Below, piece by piece: positions 26,353 through 34,872 of a stretch of DNA of 41,978 bases; within the stretch, counting starts at the first letter, position 1, and each line of letters opens with the position of its first letter. The stretch is from Sporosalibacterium faouarense (GTDB lineage: Bacteria > Bacillota > Clostridia > Tissierellales > VENL01). Below the pieces are notes generated by a model. The model was not told the DNA's origin and ran no database searches. It worked only from the letters and a program-made list of their open reading frames with translations. The translations under genes were made by a program, and so were the position numbers. The stretch spans positions 1-41,978 of the forward strand of contig NZ_JAETGO010000035.1 of the NCBI RefSeq assembly GCF_016765695.1. Reading direction: 5' to 3'.

Positions 26353-27654
26353 ATGAGCGATCTAAATCAGCATAATATTAAGGAGTACCAGCGTCGTTGG
26401 TTTATCTGGGGGATTCTTGCCCTAGCATACGTAGTTGTATTTTTTCACAGAGTTGCAGTTGGAGTAGTAAGAACTGAGTTAATTACAGATTTCAGTATTA
26501 GTGATGTTGAATTTGGCAACTTAGGATCAATGTATTTCTATGCATATATGCTTATGCAGATCCCTTCAGGCATACTAGCTGATACTTTAGGGGCAAGGAA
26601 AACGGTTACAATAGGTACATTACTAGCAGGTATCGGTTCAATAATATTTAGTATGGGACAGAGCATTACTGTCGGGTATATAGGTAGGCTTATAGTGGGA
26701 CTAGGAGTGTCTGTTGTATTTATATCAACGTTAAAAATATTATCTCAATGGTTTAAAGAAGATGAGTTTGGAAGGATGTCGGGTCTTACTTCATTTTTTG
26801 GCAATGGAGGATCATTATTAGCTCAATTCCCATTGGTACTAATGGTTTCATATATGGGATGGAGGATGTCTTTCACAACAATAGGTATTATAACTATAAT
26901 AATAGCAGCGTTAATATTTATCATTGTCAGGAATAGGCCTGAAGATGTTGGACTAAATCCAATAACTCTAAAGACTAGTACAGAGAAGGTTAGTGTTGGT
27001 AAGAGTATTAGTAGAGTTTTTTCAAATCCTAGGACATGGCCAGGATTCTTTATATTTGGTGGAATGTTTGGAACTATGATTTCCTTTATTGGAGCATGGG
27101 GAGTACCCTATATGATGCATATCTATAACGTTACTAAAGGAAAAGCATCTACTTTTACGATGACAGTTACAGTAGGACTTATGATAGGTAGTCTTGTAGT
27201 TGGAATTATTTCTGATAAGATTGGAAAGAGAAAGCTACCACTAATAGTGTTTTCCATAGTTTACCTATTAACTTGGATAATTCTACTTTTTGTGAATTCA
27301 GGCGATATGACCTTTGGATTTCTTTATGTATTGTACTTTATTATGGGCTTCTCTTGCTCAGGGTTTGTACTTTCTTGGGCATGTGCTAAAGAGGTCAACC
27401 CTCCAGACTATGCAGGTATATCTACAGGAACAGTGAATATGGGTGGATTTTTATTTGCAGCCATTATTCAGCCTTTAATAGGTTATATTTTAGATCATAA
27501 CTGGGCAGGTAAAATGCTGGAAGGAGCAAAGGTGTACAATATAGATTCATATAATAAAGCTTTTATGCTATGTTTAGTAGGAGCTATTATGGCTGTTCTA
27601 AGCGTAGTGTTTGTTAAGGAAACAAATTGCAAGAATATATATAATCATAATTAA
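26353..27654 (+). CDS. MFS transporter
   Basis: 433 residues with 12 predicted membrane helices in two six-helix halves. The loop 2-3 signature is GILADTLGARKTV; its counterpart in the second half is GIISDKIGKRKLP. The N-terminus is cytoplasmic with the typical EYQRRWFIWGILALAY entry into helix 1. It resembles the organic-anion and sugar-phosphate branch of the superfamily (HRVAVGVVRTELITDF), but no substrate can be read off. AAGGAGGA precedes the ATG. A strong terminator separates it from the hybrid kinase 200 nt downstream. The amidohydrolases further on suggest that the transported compound might be their substrate. Confidence 0.93.
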   Translation: MSDLNQHNIKEYQRRWFIWGILALAYVVVFFHRVAVGVVRTELITDFSISDVEFGNLGSMYFYAYMLMQIPSGILADTLGARKTVTIGTLLAGIGSIIFSMGQSITVGYIGRLIVGLGVSVVFISTLKILSQWFKEDEFGRMSGLTSFFGNGGSLLAQFPLVLMVSYMGWRMSFTTIGIITIIIAALIFIIVRNRPEDVGLNPITLKTSTEKVSVGKSISRVFSNPRTWPGFFIFGGMFGTMISFIGAWGVPYMMHIYNVTKGKASTFTMTVTVGLMIGSLVVGIISDKIGKRKLPLIVFSIVYLLTWIILLFVNSGDMTFGFLYVLYFIMGFSCSGFVLSWACAKEVNPPDYAGISTGTVNMGGFLFAAIIQPLIGYILDHNWAGKMLEGAKVYNIDSYNKAFMLCLVGAIMAVLSVVFVKETNCKNIYNHN

Positions 27655-27687
27655 GCTATGATTATAGAAGACAGGATTATTACAAGC

Positions 27688-27725
27688 AAAAGGCAACACA
27701 TCTATAAACAGATGTGTTGCCTTTT
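27688..27725 (+). terminator. Strong bidirectional terminator after the MFS gene
   Basis: A perfect 16-bp stem (27688-27703 with 27710-27725) with the 6-nt loop ATAAAC and TTTT/AAAA flanks. Confidence 0.92.
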
Positions 27726-27856
27726 AAAATTTAAGCTGTGAATTTAATTTTTAATATAATGAAGGATTTTGCATACTTTTATAGAAGTTTATCACGTGGA
27801 CTTATGGAATTGGATGTAATAAAAGGTAAATAATACAAAAGGGTGTAGGTGATGCT

Positions 27857-30100
27857 ATGGCTAATAATAAGGAAATCATAAAATATGAACCAGGAAAATT
27901 CTGTGGGGTTATAAGTTCTAGCTTAAGCTCACTAGAAGAAGGGGCATTGAAGAAGCTTATTCTACAATTGTTAAGAAAAAGAGGATGTTTAGTGTATGTT
28001 TATAATTCAATTGAAGATTTAAATCGAAAGGTTAAGATTTTTAAATCATGGAATCTTGATTACGAAGGCTTAGTAAGAGCGAATAGAATTATATATGTTT
28101 CGTCTCAAGAAAAATATCTAAATAATGGTGTTATTGATCATGATAAGATAATTAAATACTACAAAGATTTAATTGATAAATGTAGAAAAAACCAATATGA
28201 AGATATAATCTTTCTAGGAAGAAGAGATGGTTTCTATAGTAAACATGCAACTTTTAATGATATGGCAAAGTTTCACAGAAGAATTAAAGAATTATGTCAG
28301 CAGAAAGAAATTATGATTTTTACTACCTATATTGTGGATGTATTAAATGAGGAGAGATTTTTTGAGCTAATGCCATTGCACGACATGTTTATATTAGATG
28401 ATGATAATCAAAGCTATCTCTACTTGTCTGATAAATTTGAAGAGGTCAAGCTAGTATTTAAATTTCTTAGAAAGATGTTTATTGATAAAGCAGAGTTATA
28501 TAAAGATAAGAAGAAGCTTGAATTTCTCAATAAATTAATAATGAAGATATCCTATAAAGAAAGCCAAGGAGAACTTCTAAATGAAGCATTGAACACCATT
28601 TCTACAATTGTTGGAGCCGACTTTGGTTATATGCTGAGCTATAGTAAAGAGAAAAAACGTAATATAGTGGCTAGATATAATTTACCCTATGGTTTCCTAG
28701 AAGAACTTGAGAAATTAAGCTATGAAAAACATACTCCCCATAGATATTCATCAAATAATGTTATAGTGAATAACTCTAATGAATATATTAATCCAGTTAG
28801 ATACAAGATTGTCAAAATATTTGAAGTGAAATCTGTGATTGAGATTCCTATAAAAGAAGAAAATAAGGTTGCAATTGGTGCGATTTTTTTATTCTTTACT
28901 CAGAACAATGAGTTTATGACAAAACATGTTCCGTTTCTAGAAGCTGTTAGCAATACCCTTCTTGCATTACTAAAGAAGCATGAAGAAAGTGCTGAGCAGA
29001 AGAAAGAGTTAATTAAAGCAGAGAAACTAAAGAATCTTGGAGAATTGGCTGGAGGAATAGCCCACGATTTCAATAATATTCTAACTTCTATATTAGGTTT
29101 TTCTATTGTTGCATTGGAGCGTACTGATAATAAAGAAATGAAAGAATACTTAGAAATAATAAATCAGTCTGCTTTAGACGGTAGGGCTATAGTAGATAAA
29201 ATACAAACACTGACTAAAAAAAGAACTAATAAGATAAAAGAAATTGTTAATTTTAATAAGATTGTAGAAAGTTCTATACAGATGGCAAGACCCAAATGGA
29301 AGAATTTCTATGAGAGTAAGGGAGTAAAATTAGACCTTATTAGGGCATTAAATTCTCAAGGACATGTTTACTGTAATGAGCATGAAATAAGAGAGGGGAT
29401 ATTAAATATAATATTTAATGCTATGGATGCCATGGAAGAAGGTGGAAGTCTTAGGATTTCGACATATGATAAGGAAGATAAAGTTTATTTAGAAATAGAA
29501 GATAATGGAGTAGGTATGACTCAAGAGGTAAAGGAACAAATATTTGAACCTTTTTATAGTACAAAGGAAGCTAGAGGTACTGGACTTGGGTTAAGTATAA
29601 GTAAAGAGATATTTGAAGAGCATGGTGGAAAAATCGGAGTAGAAAGTAGGGAAAATTGTGGCACTAAATTCATTATTGAGTTTAAAAATCAAATTGGGCA
29701 GGGAGCAATTGAGAAGGAGAAATATACTATACCTACTTTTGACTCAATTAAATCACTGGTTGTAGATGATAAGGATAAGGTTGCAAGATCTCTTAAAGAA
29801 TTATTAGGTATGCTAGAAGTAAAAAGTGATATAGAAACAAATAGTGAAAAAGTCATTGAGAAGCTTTCTAACTCAAAGTATGATGTGATTTTCTGTGATT
29901 TAGCAATGCCTAAGGTAAGCGGATTAGACTTGGCCAAGCAAATAAAATTAGATTATCCTGAAACTAAATTTATTTTGATGACTGGATGGCCAGAAAATAT
30001 TAATGATGAATATTTAGATAAAATAGATTATATTCTAGAGAAGCCTTGCATGATAGAAGATTTAGCTAAGGCTCTAGATGAAGTAAAAAGTACATGTTAA
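27857..30100 (+). CDS. Soluble hybrid histidine kinase with MEDS-like and GAF sensor domains
   Basis: 747 residues with no membrane helix. Residues 1-200 resemble the MEDS/DcmR-type domain, related to RecA/KaiC-like folds (GVISSSLSSLEEGALKKLIL, CLVYVYNSIEDL). A GAF domain follows at about 235-375 (NEALNTISTIVGADFGYML). The HisKA H-box is GELAGGIAHDFNNILTSILG with His403. The ATPase domain shows NIIFNAMDAMEEGG, EDNGVGM and GTGLGLSISKEIF. A C-terminal receiver domain (LVVDDKDKVARSLKEL, FCDLAMPKVSGLDL) has the phospho-acceptor Asp681. No DNA-binding partner is encoded nearby, so the output is unknown. It lies between a transporter and two amidohydrolases and might sense the same metabolite. Confidence 0.92.
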   Translation: MANNKEIIKYEPGKFCGVISSSLSSLEEGALKKLILQLLRKRGCLVYVYNSIEDLNRKVKIFKSWNLDYEGLVRANRIIYVSSQEKYLNNGVIDHDKIIKYYKDLIDKCRKNQYEDIIFLGRRDGFYSKHATFNDMAKFHRRIKELCQQKEIMIFTTYIVDVLNEERFFELMPLHDMFILDDDNQSYLYLSDKFEEVKLVFKFLRKMFIDKAELYKDKKKLEFLNKLIMKISYKESQGELLNEALNTISTIVGADFGYMLSYSKEKKRNIVARYNLPYGFLEELEKLSYEKHTPHRYSSNNVIVNNSNEYINPVRYKIVKIFEVKSVIEIPIKEENKVAIGAIFLFFTQNNEFMTKHVPFLEAVSNTLLALLKKHEESAEQKKELIKAEKLKNLGELAGGIAHDFNNILTSILGFSIVALERTDNKEMKEYLEIINQSALDGRAIVDKIQTLTKKRTNKIKEIVNFNKIVESSIQMARPKWKNFYESKGVKLDLIRALNSQGHVYCNEHEIREGILNIIFNAMDAMEEGGSLRISTYDKEDKVYLEIEDNGVGMTQEVKEQIFEPFYSTKEARGTGLGLSISKEIFEEHGGKIGVESRENCGTKFIIEFKNQIGQGAIEKEKYTIPTFDSIKSLVVDDKDKVARSLKELLGMLEVKSDIETNSEKVIEKLSNSKYDVIFCDLAMPKVSGLDLAKQIKLDYPETKFILMTGWPENINDEYLDKIDYILEKPCMIEDLAKALDEVKSTC

Positions 30101-30114
30101 GTAAATTAATTTGG

Positions 30115-30143
30115 TTGAAGAAAAACTAAACAAAGGATATAAT
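30115..30143 (+). promoter_or_regulatory. Predicted sigma-A promoter of the amidohydrolase pair
   Basis: TTGAAG (30115-30120), exactly 17 nt, perfect TATAAT (30138-30143), 45 nt before the GTG start. The pair can be transcribed independently of the kinase gene. Confidence 0.7.
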
Positions 30144-30188
30144 ATTAATTAGAGTCACGAAATAAAATTAAAATAAGGGGGTATTGTT

Positions 30189-31349
30189 GTGCTTTTAATT
30201 AAAAATGGGAAGGTTTATACGATGACTGGGGAAGTCATAGAGAATGGAAGCATTTTAATAGAGAACGGAAAGATAAAGGAAATTGGCAAAGATATTGTGG
30301 CACCTTTAGATGTAGAAATAATAGATGCAGAAGGAAAAACAGTAATGCCAGGTTTTATTGATGCTCACTGTCATCTAGGTATGTGGGAAAGTGGAATTGG
30401 ATTTGAAGGTGATGATGGAAATGAAGCAGTTGACCCAGTAACACCTCATTTAAGAGCTATTGATGGAATAAATCCTATGGATATAACTTTTAAGGAAGCT
30501 CAACAAGGTGGTGTAACCTGTGCTTGTACAGGGCCAGGAAGTGCAAATGTAATTGGAGGACAATTTGCGGCTATAAAGACATATGGAGATCGAATAGATA
30601 ATATGATTGTTAAAGCTCCTTTAGCTATGAAGGTTGCCTTTGGAGAAAATCCAAAGAGAGTATATAATGGACAGAAAAAATCACCAACGACTAGGATAGC
30701 TACTGCGGCTATATTAAGAGAAACTTTATATAAAGCTAAGGAATATAATGAAAAACTTGAATTATCAAAAGATGATGAGTCTAAAAAACCTAAATTTGAC
30801 ATGAAGCTTGAAGCTATGGCTATGGTTATAAGAAAAGAAATTCCTCTTAAAGCCCATGCCCACAGAGCAGATGATATATTCACAGCATTAAGAATAGCAA
30901 ATGAGTTTGGTCTTGATATGACATTAGATCATTGTACAGAAGGACATTTAATAGCTGACTATTTAGCAAAAGAGGGAAAATCAGCAATAGTGGGACCTAC
31001 ATTTGGTCATAGATCAAAATTCGAGTTACAAAATACAAGCTTTGAAACTCCAAATGCCCTTAATAAAGCAGGTGTTAAGATTGCAATAACAACGGATTCT
31101 CCTGTTATACCACTGCAATACTTACCAATGTGTGCTGGATTGGCAGCTAAGGCAGGGTTAGATGAAATGGAGGCACTTAAGGCAATAACTATAAATGCTG
31201 CAGAAATCGCAGGGATAGCAGATAGAGTTGGAAGCTTAGAAGTAGGAAAAGATGCAGATATCGTAATATTTGAAGAAAATCCACTTATGGATGTTGGATG
31301 TGAAGCTTCGTTTACAATAATAGATGGTAAGATAGTTTATAAAAAGTAA
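30189..31349 (+). CDS. Amidohydrolase (imidazolonepropionase-like), copy 1
   Basis: 386-residue metal-dependent amidohydrolase. Metal ligands visible: PGFIDAHCHLG (HxH after strand 1), a possible bridging Lys in MKVAFGENPKR, PLKAHAHRADDI (strand 5 His), TLDHCTEGH (strand 6 His) and ITTDSPVIPL (strand 8 Asp). The N- and C-terminal strands form the small beta domain (LIKNGKVYTMTG and VGKDADIVIFEENPLM). Such proteins hydrolyse cyclic amides, ureides or dipeptides; the substrate here is not evident. The start is GTG behind GGGGG. A near-identical-length paralogue follows after 12 nt. Confidence 0.92.
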   Translation: MLLIKNGKVYTMTGEVIENGSILIENGKIKEIGKDIVAPLDVEIIDAEGKTVMPGFIDAHCHLGMWESGIGFEGDDGNEAVDPVTPHLRAIDGINPMDITFKEAQQGGVTCACTGPGSANVIGGQFAAIKTYGDRIDNMIVKAPLAMKVAFGENPKRVYNGQKKSPTTRIATAAILRETLYKAKEYNEKLELSKDDESKKPKFDMKLEAMAMVIRKEIPLKAHAHRADDIFTALRIANEFGLDMTLDHCTEGHLIADYLAKEGKSAIVGPTFGHRSKFELQNTSFETPNALNKAGVKIAITTDSPVIPLQYLPMCAGLAAKAGLDEMEALKAITINAAEIAGIADRVGSLEVGKDADIVIFEENPLMDVGCEASFTIIDGKIVYKK

Positions 31350-31361
31350 GGGGGGTAAAAG

Positions 31362-32522
31362 GTGCTATTAATAAAAAATGGGAAAATTTTCACTATAACC
31401 GGTGATATTATAAATAAAGGAAGCATACTTGTAGAGAATGGAAGAATTAAAGAAATTGGAAAGGATATAGTAGCTCCATTGGATGCAGAAGTAATTGATG
31501 CAGAAGGTAAAGTAGTTATGCCAGGATTTATAGAGGCTCATTGTCATTTAGGAATACATGAAGAAGGAATAGGCTTTGAAGGTAATGATGGTAATGAAGC
31601 AGTGAACCCTGTAACTCCTCATTTAAGAGGGATAGATGGAATAAATCCTATGGATGGAACATTGAAGGAAGCATATGAAGCAGGGATTACTTGTGCCTGT
31701 ACAGGTCCTGGGAGTGCAAATGTAGTTGGGGGACAGTTTGTAACTATAAAGACCTATGGTGATAGAGTTGATGATATGGTTGTTCAAAACCCTTCTGCAA
31801 TGAAGATTGCCTTTGGGGAAAATCCAAAGAGAGTATATAATAGTCAGAAAAAATCACCCACGACTAGGATGGCAGTAGCTGCTATTCTTAGAGAGACTCT
31901 ATTCAAAGCTAAAGAATACAATAAAAAGCTTGAGTTGGCTAAGGAAGATAAGTCTAAAAAGCCAGATTTTGATATGGAGCTAGATGCTATGGCAAAGGTG
32001 ATTAGGAAAGAGATACCATTAAAGGCCCATGCCCATAGAGCCGATGATATATTTACTGCAATAAGAATTGCCAAAGAATTTGATGTTGATATTACATTAG
32101 ATCACTGTTCAGAAGGACATATGATTATAGACCATTTGGTTGAAGAGGATAAGGCAGCTATAATTGGACCTACTTTAGGTCATAGGGGGAAATTTGAAAC
32201 AAAGAACAAGACCTTTGAGACTCCAGGGATTCTTAATAGGGCTGGAATAAAGGTGGCCATTACAACTGATGCTCCAGTTGTTCCATTACAGCATTTGCCC
32301 ATTTGTGCGGGAAAAGCAGTTGATGCAGGAATGGACGAAATGGAAGCATTAAGGGCTATAACTATTTATCCAGCTGAAATACTTGGGATTTCAGATAGAG
32401 TGGGAAGCTTAGAAATAGGAAAAGATGCTGATATTGTAATATTTGATGGTAATCCAATTTTGGATGTGGATTGTAAAACTTATGCCACAATTATAAATGG
32501 TAAAGTTGTATATAAGAATTGA
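31362..32522 (+). CDS. Amidohydrolase (imidazolonepropionase-like), copy 2
   Basis: 386 residues, co-linear with copy 1 from end to end without gaps. It is clearly similar throughout, so it arose by tandem duplication. The metal ligands are all kept: GFIEAHCHLG, PLKAHAHRADDI, TLDHCSEGH, TTDAPVVPL. Differences cluster in pocket-like segments: GMWESGIGFEGDD reads GIHEEGIGFEGND, the Asp before the first His is Glu, and TTDSPV reads TTDAPV. That suggests a related but distinct substrate rather than a recent redundant copy. The start is GTG, and the 12-nt gap contains its GGGGGG ribosome binding site. Both proteins should come from the promoter at 30115. Confidence 0.92.
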   Translation: MLLIKNGKIFTITGDIINKGSILVENGRIKEIGKDIVAPLDAEVIDAEGKVVMPGFIEAHCHLGIHEEGIGFEGNDGNEAVNPVTPHLRGIDGINPMDGTLKEAYEAGITCACTGPGSANVVGGQFVTIKTYGDRVDDMVVQNPSAMKIAFGENPKRVYNSQKKSPTTRMAVAAILRETLFKAKEYNKKLELAKEDKSKKPDFDMELDAMAKVIRKEIPLKAHAHRADDIFTAIRIAKEFDVDITLDHCSEGHMIIDHLVEEDKAAIIGPTLGHRGKFETKNKTFETPGILNRAGIKVAITTDAPVVPLQHLPICAGKAVDAGMDEMEALRAITIYPAEILGISDRVGSLEIGKDADIVIFDGNPILDVDCKTYATIINGKVVYKN

Positions 32523-32554
32523 GATAATTAGGCTGGAAGATTACATAATTATCA

Positions 32555-32583
32555 TTGACAAAAATTTAATTATGTGCAATAAT
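32555..32583 (+). promoter_or_regulatory. Sigma-A promoter of the FMN-controlled ribU transcript
   Basis: Perfect TTGACA (32555-32560), 17 nt, AATAAT (32578-32583), about 23 nt upstream of the riboswitch aptamer. Confidence 0.85.
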
Positions 32584-32605
32584 GTAGGTACAAATGAATA
32601 TTTGA

Positions 32606-32717
32606 ATCTTCAGGGCAGGGTGAAATTCCCGACCGGCGGTTATAGTCCGCGAACTGTATTAAACAGTTGACTTGGTGTGATTCCAAGACCGACAGTAAAG
32701 TCTGGATGGGAGAAGAG
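32606..32717 (+). ncRNA. FMN riboswitch (RFN element)
   Basis: Closing stem P1 is TCTTC (32607-32611) with GAAGA (32712-32716). Inside are the hallmark segments AGGGCAGGGTGAAATTCCCG, ACCGGCGGT, CCGACAGTAAAGTCTGGATG and GGGAGAAG. Together they form the five-armed junction that binds flavin mononucleotide. A variable arm (ACTGT/ACAGT) lies at about 32654-32669. High FMN should let the downstream terminator form and shut off ribU. Confidence 0.97.
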
Positions 32718-32760
32718 AATTGTACTTATTTAGAGTGCATTTAAGATGTATGGCAAATTA

Positions 32761-32790
32761 ACCCCTTGGAGATTTTCTTCAAGGGGTTTT
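32761..32790 (+). terminator. Riboswitch expression-platform terminator
   Basis: Stem CCCCTTGGAGA (32762-32772) with TCTTCAAGGGG (32776-32786), 3-nt loop, then TTTT. It lies between the FMN aptamer and ribU, indicating control by transcription attenuation. Confidence 0.9.
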
Positions 32791-32853
32791 AAAATTATTT
32801 AATATGCCTCCCATCAACACAATAAAAATATAATTTATTATGGAGGGATTATT

Positions 32854-33456
32854 ATGTTAGCAATAAATGAGAAAATGTCAACAAAGGTTATCACTAAGAT
32901 TTCAATTTTGTCAGTATTAGCTTTCCTTATAATGCTTATAGAAGCTCCTCTTTGGTTTACACCAGTATTCTTGAAAATAGATGCTAGTGATTTACCTGCT
33001 TTAATTGGAGCATTTGCATTGGGACCAATGGCTGGAGTAATGATTGAATTTTTGAAGAATTTACTGCACATAGTACTCAAAGGAACTGACACAGCTGCTG
33101 TAGGAGAATTAGCAAACTTTATTGTAGGTGGTTTATTCGTTTATACTGCAGGATATATTTATTATAAAAATAAGAATGTTAAGAGTGCAGTAATTGGTAT
33201 GGCCGTAGGGACAGTAGTAATGACAATAGGTATGGCTATAGCTAACTATTTTGTGTTGATACCATTCTATGTAAAGTTATATGGAATGCCGTTGGAATCA
33301 ATAATAGATATGGCTAAGGCAGTAAATAATTATGTTGTCGATTTAAAGTCTTTCATACTTTATACTGTGGTACCTTTTAATCTCATAAAGGGAATTATTG
33401 TATCATTAGTAACTTTAGTAATATATAAAAGAATTTCTCCTATACTTCATAGATAG
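32854..33456 (+). CDS. ribU: Riboflavin ECF transporter substrate-binding subunit RibU
   Basis: 200-residue membrane protein with about six hydrophobic segments. It is the S component that captures riboflavin and works with shared EcfA/EcfA'/EcfT subunits encoded elsewhere. Family features: the LAFLIMLIEAPLWFTPVFLKIDASDLPALIG stretch (in parts: FLKIDASDLPALIG) and the helix entry GAFALGPMAGVMIEFLKNLL. The AxxxA-type EcfT contact is not obvious. Control by the FMN riboswitch supports riboflavin as substrate. GGAGGG precedes the ATG. The gene is single and is followed by a very strong hairpin. Confidence 0.95.
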   Translation: MLAINEKMSTKVITKISILSVLAFLIMLIEAPLWFTPVFLKIDASDLPALIGAFALGPMAGVMIEFLKNLLHIVLKGTDTAAVGELANFIVGGLFVYTAGYIYYKNKNVKSAVIGMAVGTVVMTIGMAIANYFVLIPFYVKLYGMPLESIIDMAKAVNNYVVDLKSFILYTVVPFNLIKGIIVSLVTLVIYKRISPILHR

Positions 33457-33512
33457 GTTAATTAGGAAATGCAATGATATGAAATAACATATATAAGGAT
33501 TAAATTGATATG

Positions 33513-33568
33513 CTCTCCTTACAATAAATAGTTAAAATAATATAACTATTTATTGTAAGGAGAGTTTT
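33513..33568 (+). terminator. Very long terminator hairpin after ribU
   Basis: A perfect 22-bp stem (33513-33534 with 33543-33564) with an 8-nt A/T loop, followed by TTTTAAT. It is longer than any other terminator in this window. Confidence 0.85.
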
Positions 33569-33627
33569 AATATTGTGATATAATGCAACTAGGCTAACTA
33601 TTGAAATTAGAATCTTTATATAATGTA

Positions 33628-33656
33628 TTGTACATAAGGAACAATATGGATATAAT
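33628..33656 (+). promoter_or_regulatory. Predicted sigma-A promoter of tsaE-tsaB-rimI
   Basis: TTGTAC (33628-33633), 17 nt, perfect TATAAT (33651-33656), 36 nt before the tsaE ATG. A second possible start is an extended -10, TGATATAAT at 33576-33584, closer to the hairpin. Confidence 0.55.
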
Positions 33657-33691
33657 ATCATTAGGCTTTGAGATACGGAAAGGATGAAATT

Positions 33692-34150
33692 ATGTTTAAG
33701 ATTACTACAAAAGATCCTAAAGAAACTAAAGAATTAGGTTATGCTTTAGGGAAAATTTTAAAAGGTGGAGATGTTGTCTGTCTCATAGGTGATCTAGGTG
33801 CAGGAAAAACAACCTTGACCCAATCTATAGCTGAAGGGCTTGATATAAACGATTATGTGACTAGTCCTACCTTCACTTTGATAAATGAGTATGATGGTAG
33901 ATATCCCCTTTATCATTTTGATGTATATAGAATTAATGATGTAGAGGAAATGTACGACCTGGGCTATGAAGAATATTTTTATTCTGAAGGAGTGACATTA
34001 ATTGAATGGGCAAATTTGATAGAAGAAATGCTTCCTAAGGATAGATTGATTATAGAAATAAAAAGAGGAAAAGGAAATGAAGAAAGGGAAATACTAATTC
34101 AGGGAATTGGAGATAGATATAGAGAAATAATCAAGGAGTTGAAAAAGTAA
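33692..34150 (+). CDS. tsaE: tRNA t6A synthesis ATPase TsaE
   Basis: 152 residues, standard length. P-loop ATPase: CLIGDLGAGKTTLTQSIAEG (Walker A), then the family motif VTSPTFTLINEYDG, HFDVYRI and LIEWANLIEEMLP. It assists the TsaB-TsaD complex in adding the threonylcarbamoyl group to A37 of ANN-decoding tRNAs. The ATG at 33692 follows AAGGATG with suitable spacing; a TTG eight codons upstream is unlikely. Its stop codon overlaps the tsaB ATG by one base, indicating translational coupling. Confidence 0.96.
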   Translation: MFKITTKDPKETKELGYALGKILKGGDVVCLIGDLGAGKTTLTQSIAEGLDINDYVTSPTFTLINEYDGRYPLYHFDVYRINDVEEMYDLGYEEYFYSEGVTLIEWANLIEEMLPKDRLIIEIKRGKGNEEREILIQGIGDRYREIIKELKK

Positions 34151-34872
34151 TGAAAATACTAGCCATAGACACATCAAGCATAGTCGCAACCTGTGCAATT
34201 ATGGATGACGAAAAGCTCATAGGAGAATACATACTTAATCATAAGAGGACCCATTCCCAAAAAATAATGCCGATAATAGAAGAAATTTTATCAAGTTGTG
34301 ATCTTAAACCTGAGGATATAGATGTTTATGCTGCTTCAGTTGGACCAGGTTCCTTTACAGGATTAAGAATAGGAGTTGCAACAGTTAAGGGACTGGCTCA
34401 TGCAATGAATAAATCAGTAGTAGGTATATCTACGATAGAGGCATTGGCATTTAATATTCCATATTCAGAAGGGATAATAGTTCCAATGATGGATGCAAGG
34501 AGAGATAGGGTATATACTGGCATTTATAAATGGGAAGATGGAGATTTATGCGTTATAGAAGAGCCAGATGCAATAGAGGTTGAAGAACTATTAGACAAAT
34601 TATTAAAAAGGAATGAAAAGGTTATTGTAAATGGAGATGGAGCCATAGTATATAAGGATAAGATTATTGAAGGATTGGGAAGCAAAGTATTATTTGCTCC
34701 TAAATCTGTGAATATGGCTAGAGCTGCATCTGTGGCTGAATTGGCAATGGCTAAAGCTAAGATTGGAGATGTAACAAGCTTTATGGATCTGGTTCCAGAT
34801 TATTTGAGAAAATCTCAAGCCCAAAGAGAATATGATAAGAAAATGAAGCTCTGCGGTGAGAAAGATGAGTAA
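34150..34872 (+). CDS. tsaB: tRNA t6A synthesis scaffold protein TsaB
   Basis: 240 residues of the ASKHA fold. Signature stretches: KILAIDTSSIVATCAI at the N-terminus, SVGPGSFTGLRIGVATVKGL (conserved in TsaB), and VPMMDARRDRVYTGIY. TsaB lacks catalytic activity itself and bridges TsaD and TsaE in tRNA threonylcarbamoylation. It overlaps tsaE by one base and rimI by eight. tsaD, which often completes this cluster, is not next door. Confidence 0.96.
   Translation: MKILAIDTSSIVATCAIMDDEKLIGEYILNHKRTHSQKIMPIIEEILSSCDLKPEDIDVYAASVGPGSFTGLRIGVATVKGLAHAMNKSVVGISTIEALAFNIPYSEGIIVPMMDARRDRVYTGIYKWEDGDLCVIEEPDAIEVEELLDKLLKRNEKVIVNGDGAIVYKDKIIEGLGSKVLFAPKSVNMARAASVAELAMAKAKIGDVTSFMDLVPDYLRKSQAQREYDKKMKLCGEKDE

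Noticed and set aside
33513-33568. Miniature transposable element
   Set aside because: No target-site duplication or second copy seen in the window; terminator reading is sufficient.
34269-34276. GCCGATAA inside tsaB as a sigma-D promoter
   Set aside because: No TAAA 15 nt upstream and it lies within a coding region with no flagellar gene downstream.
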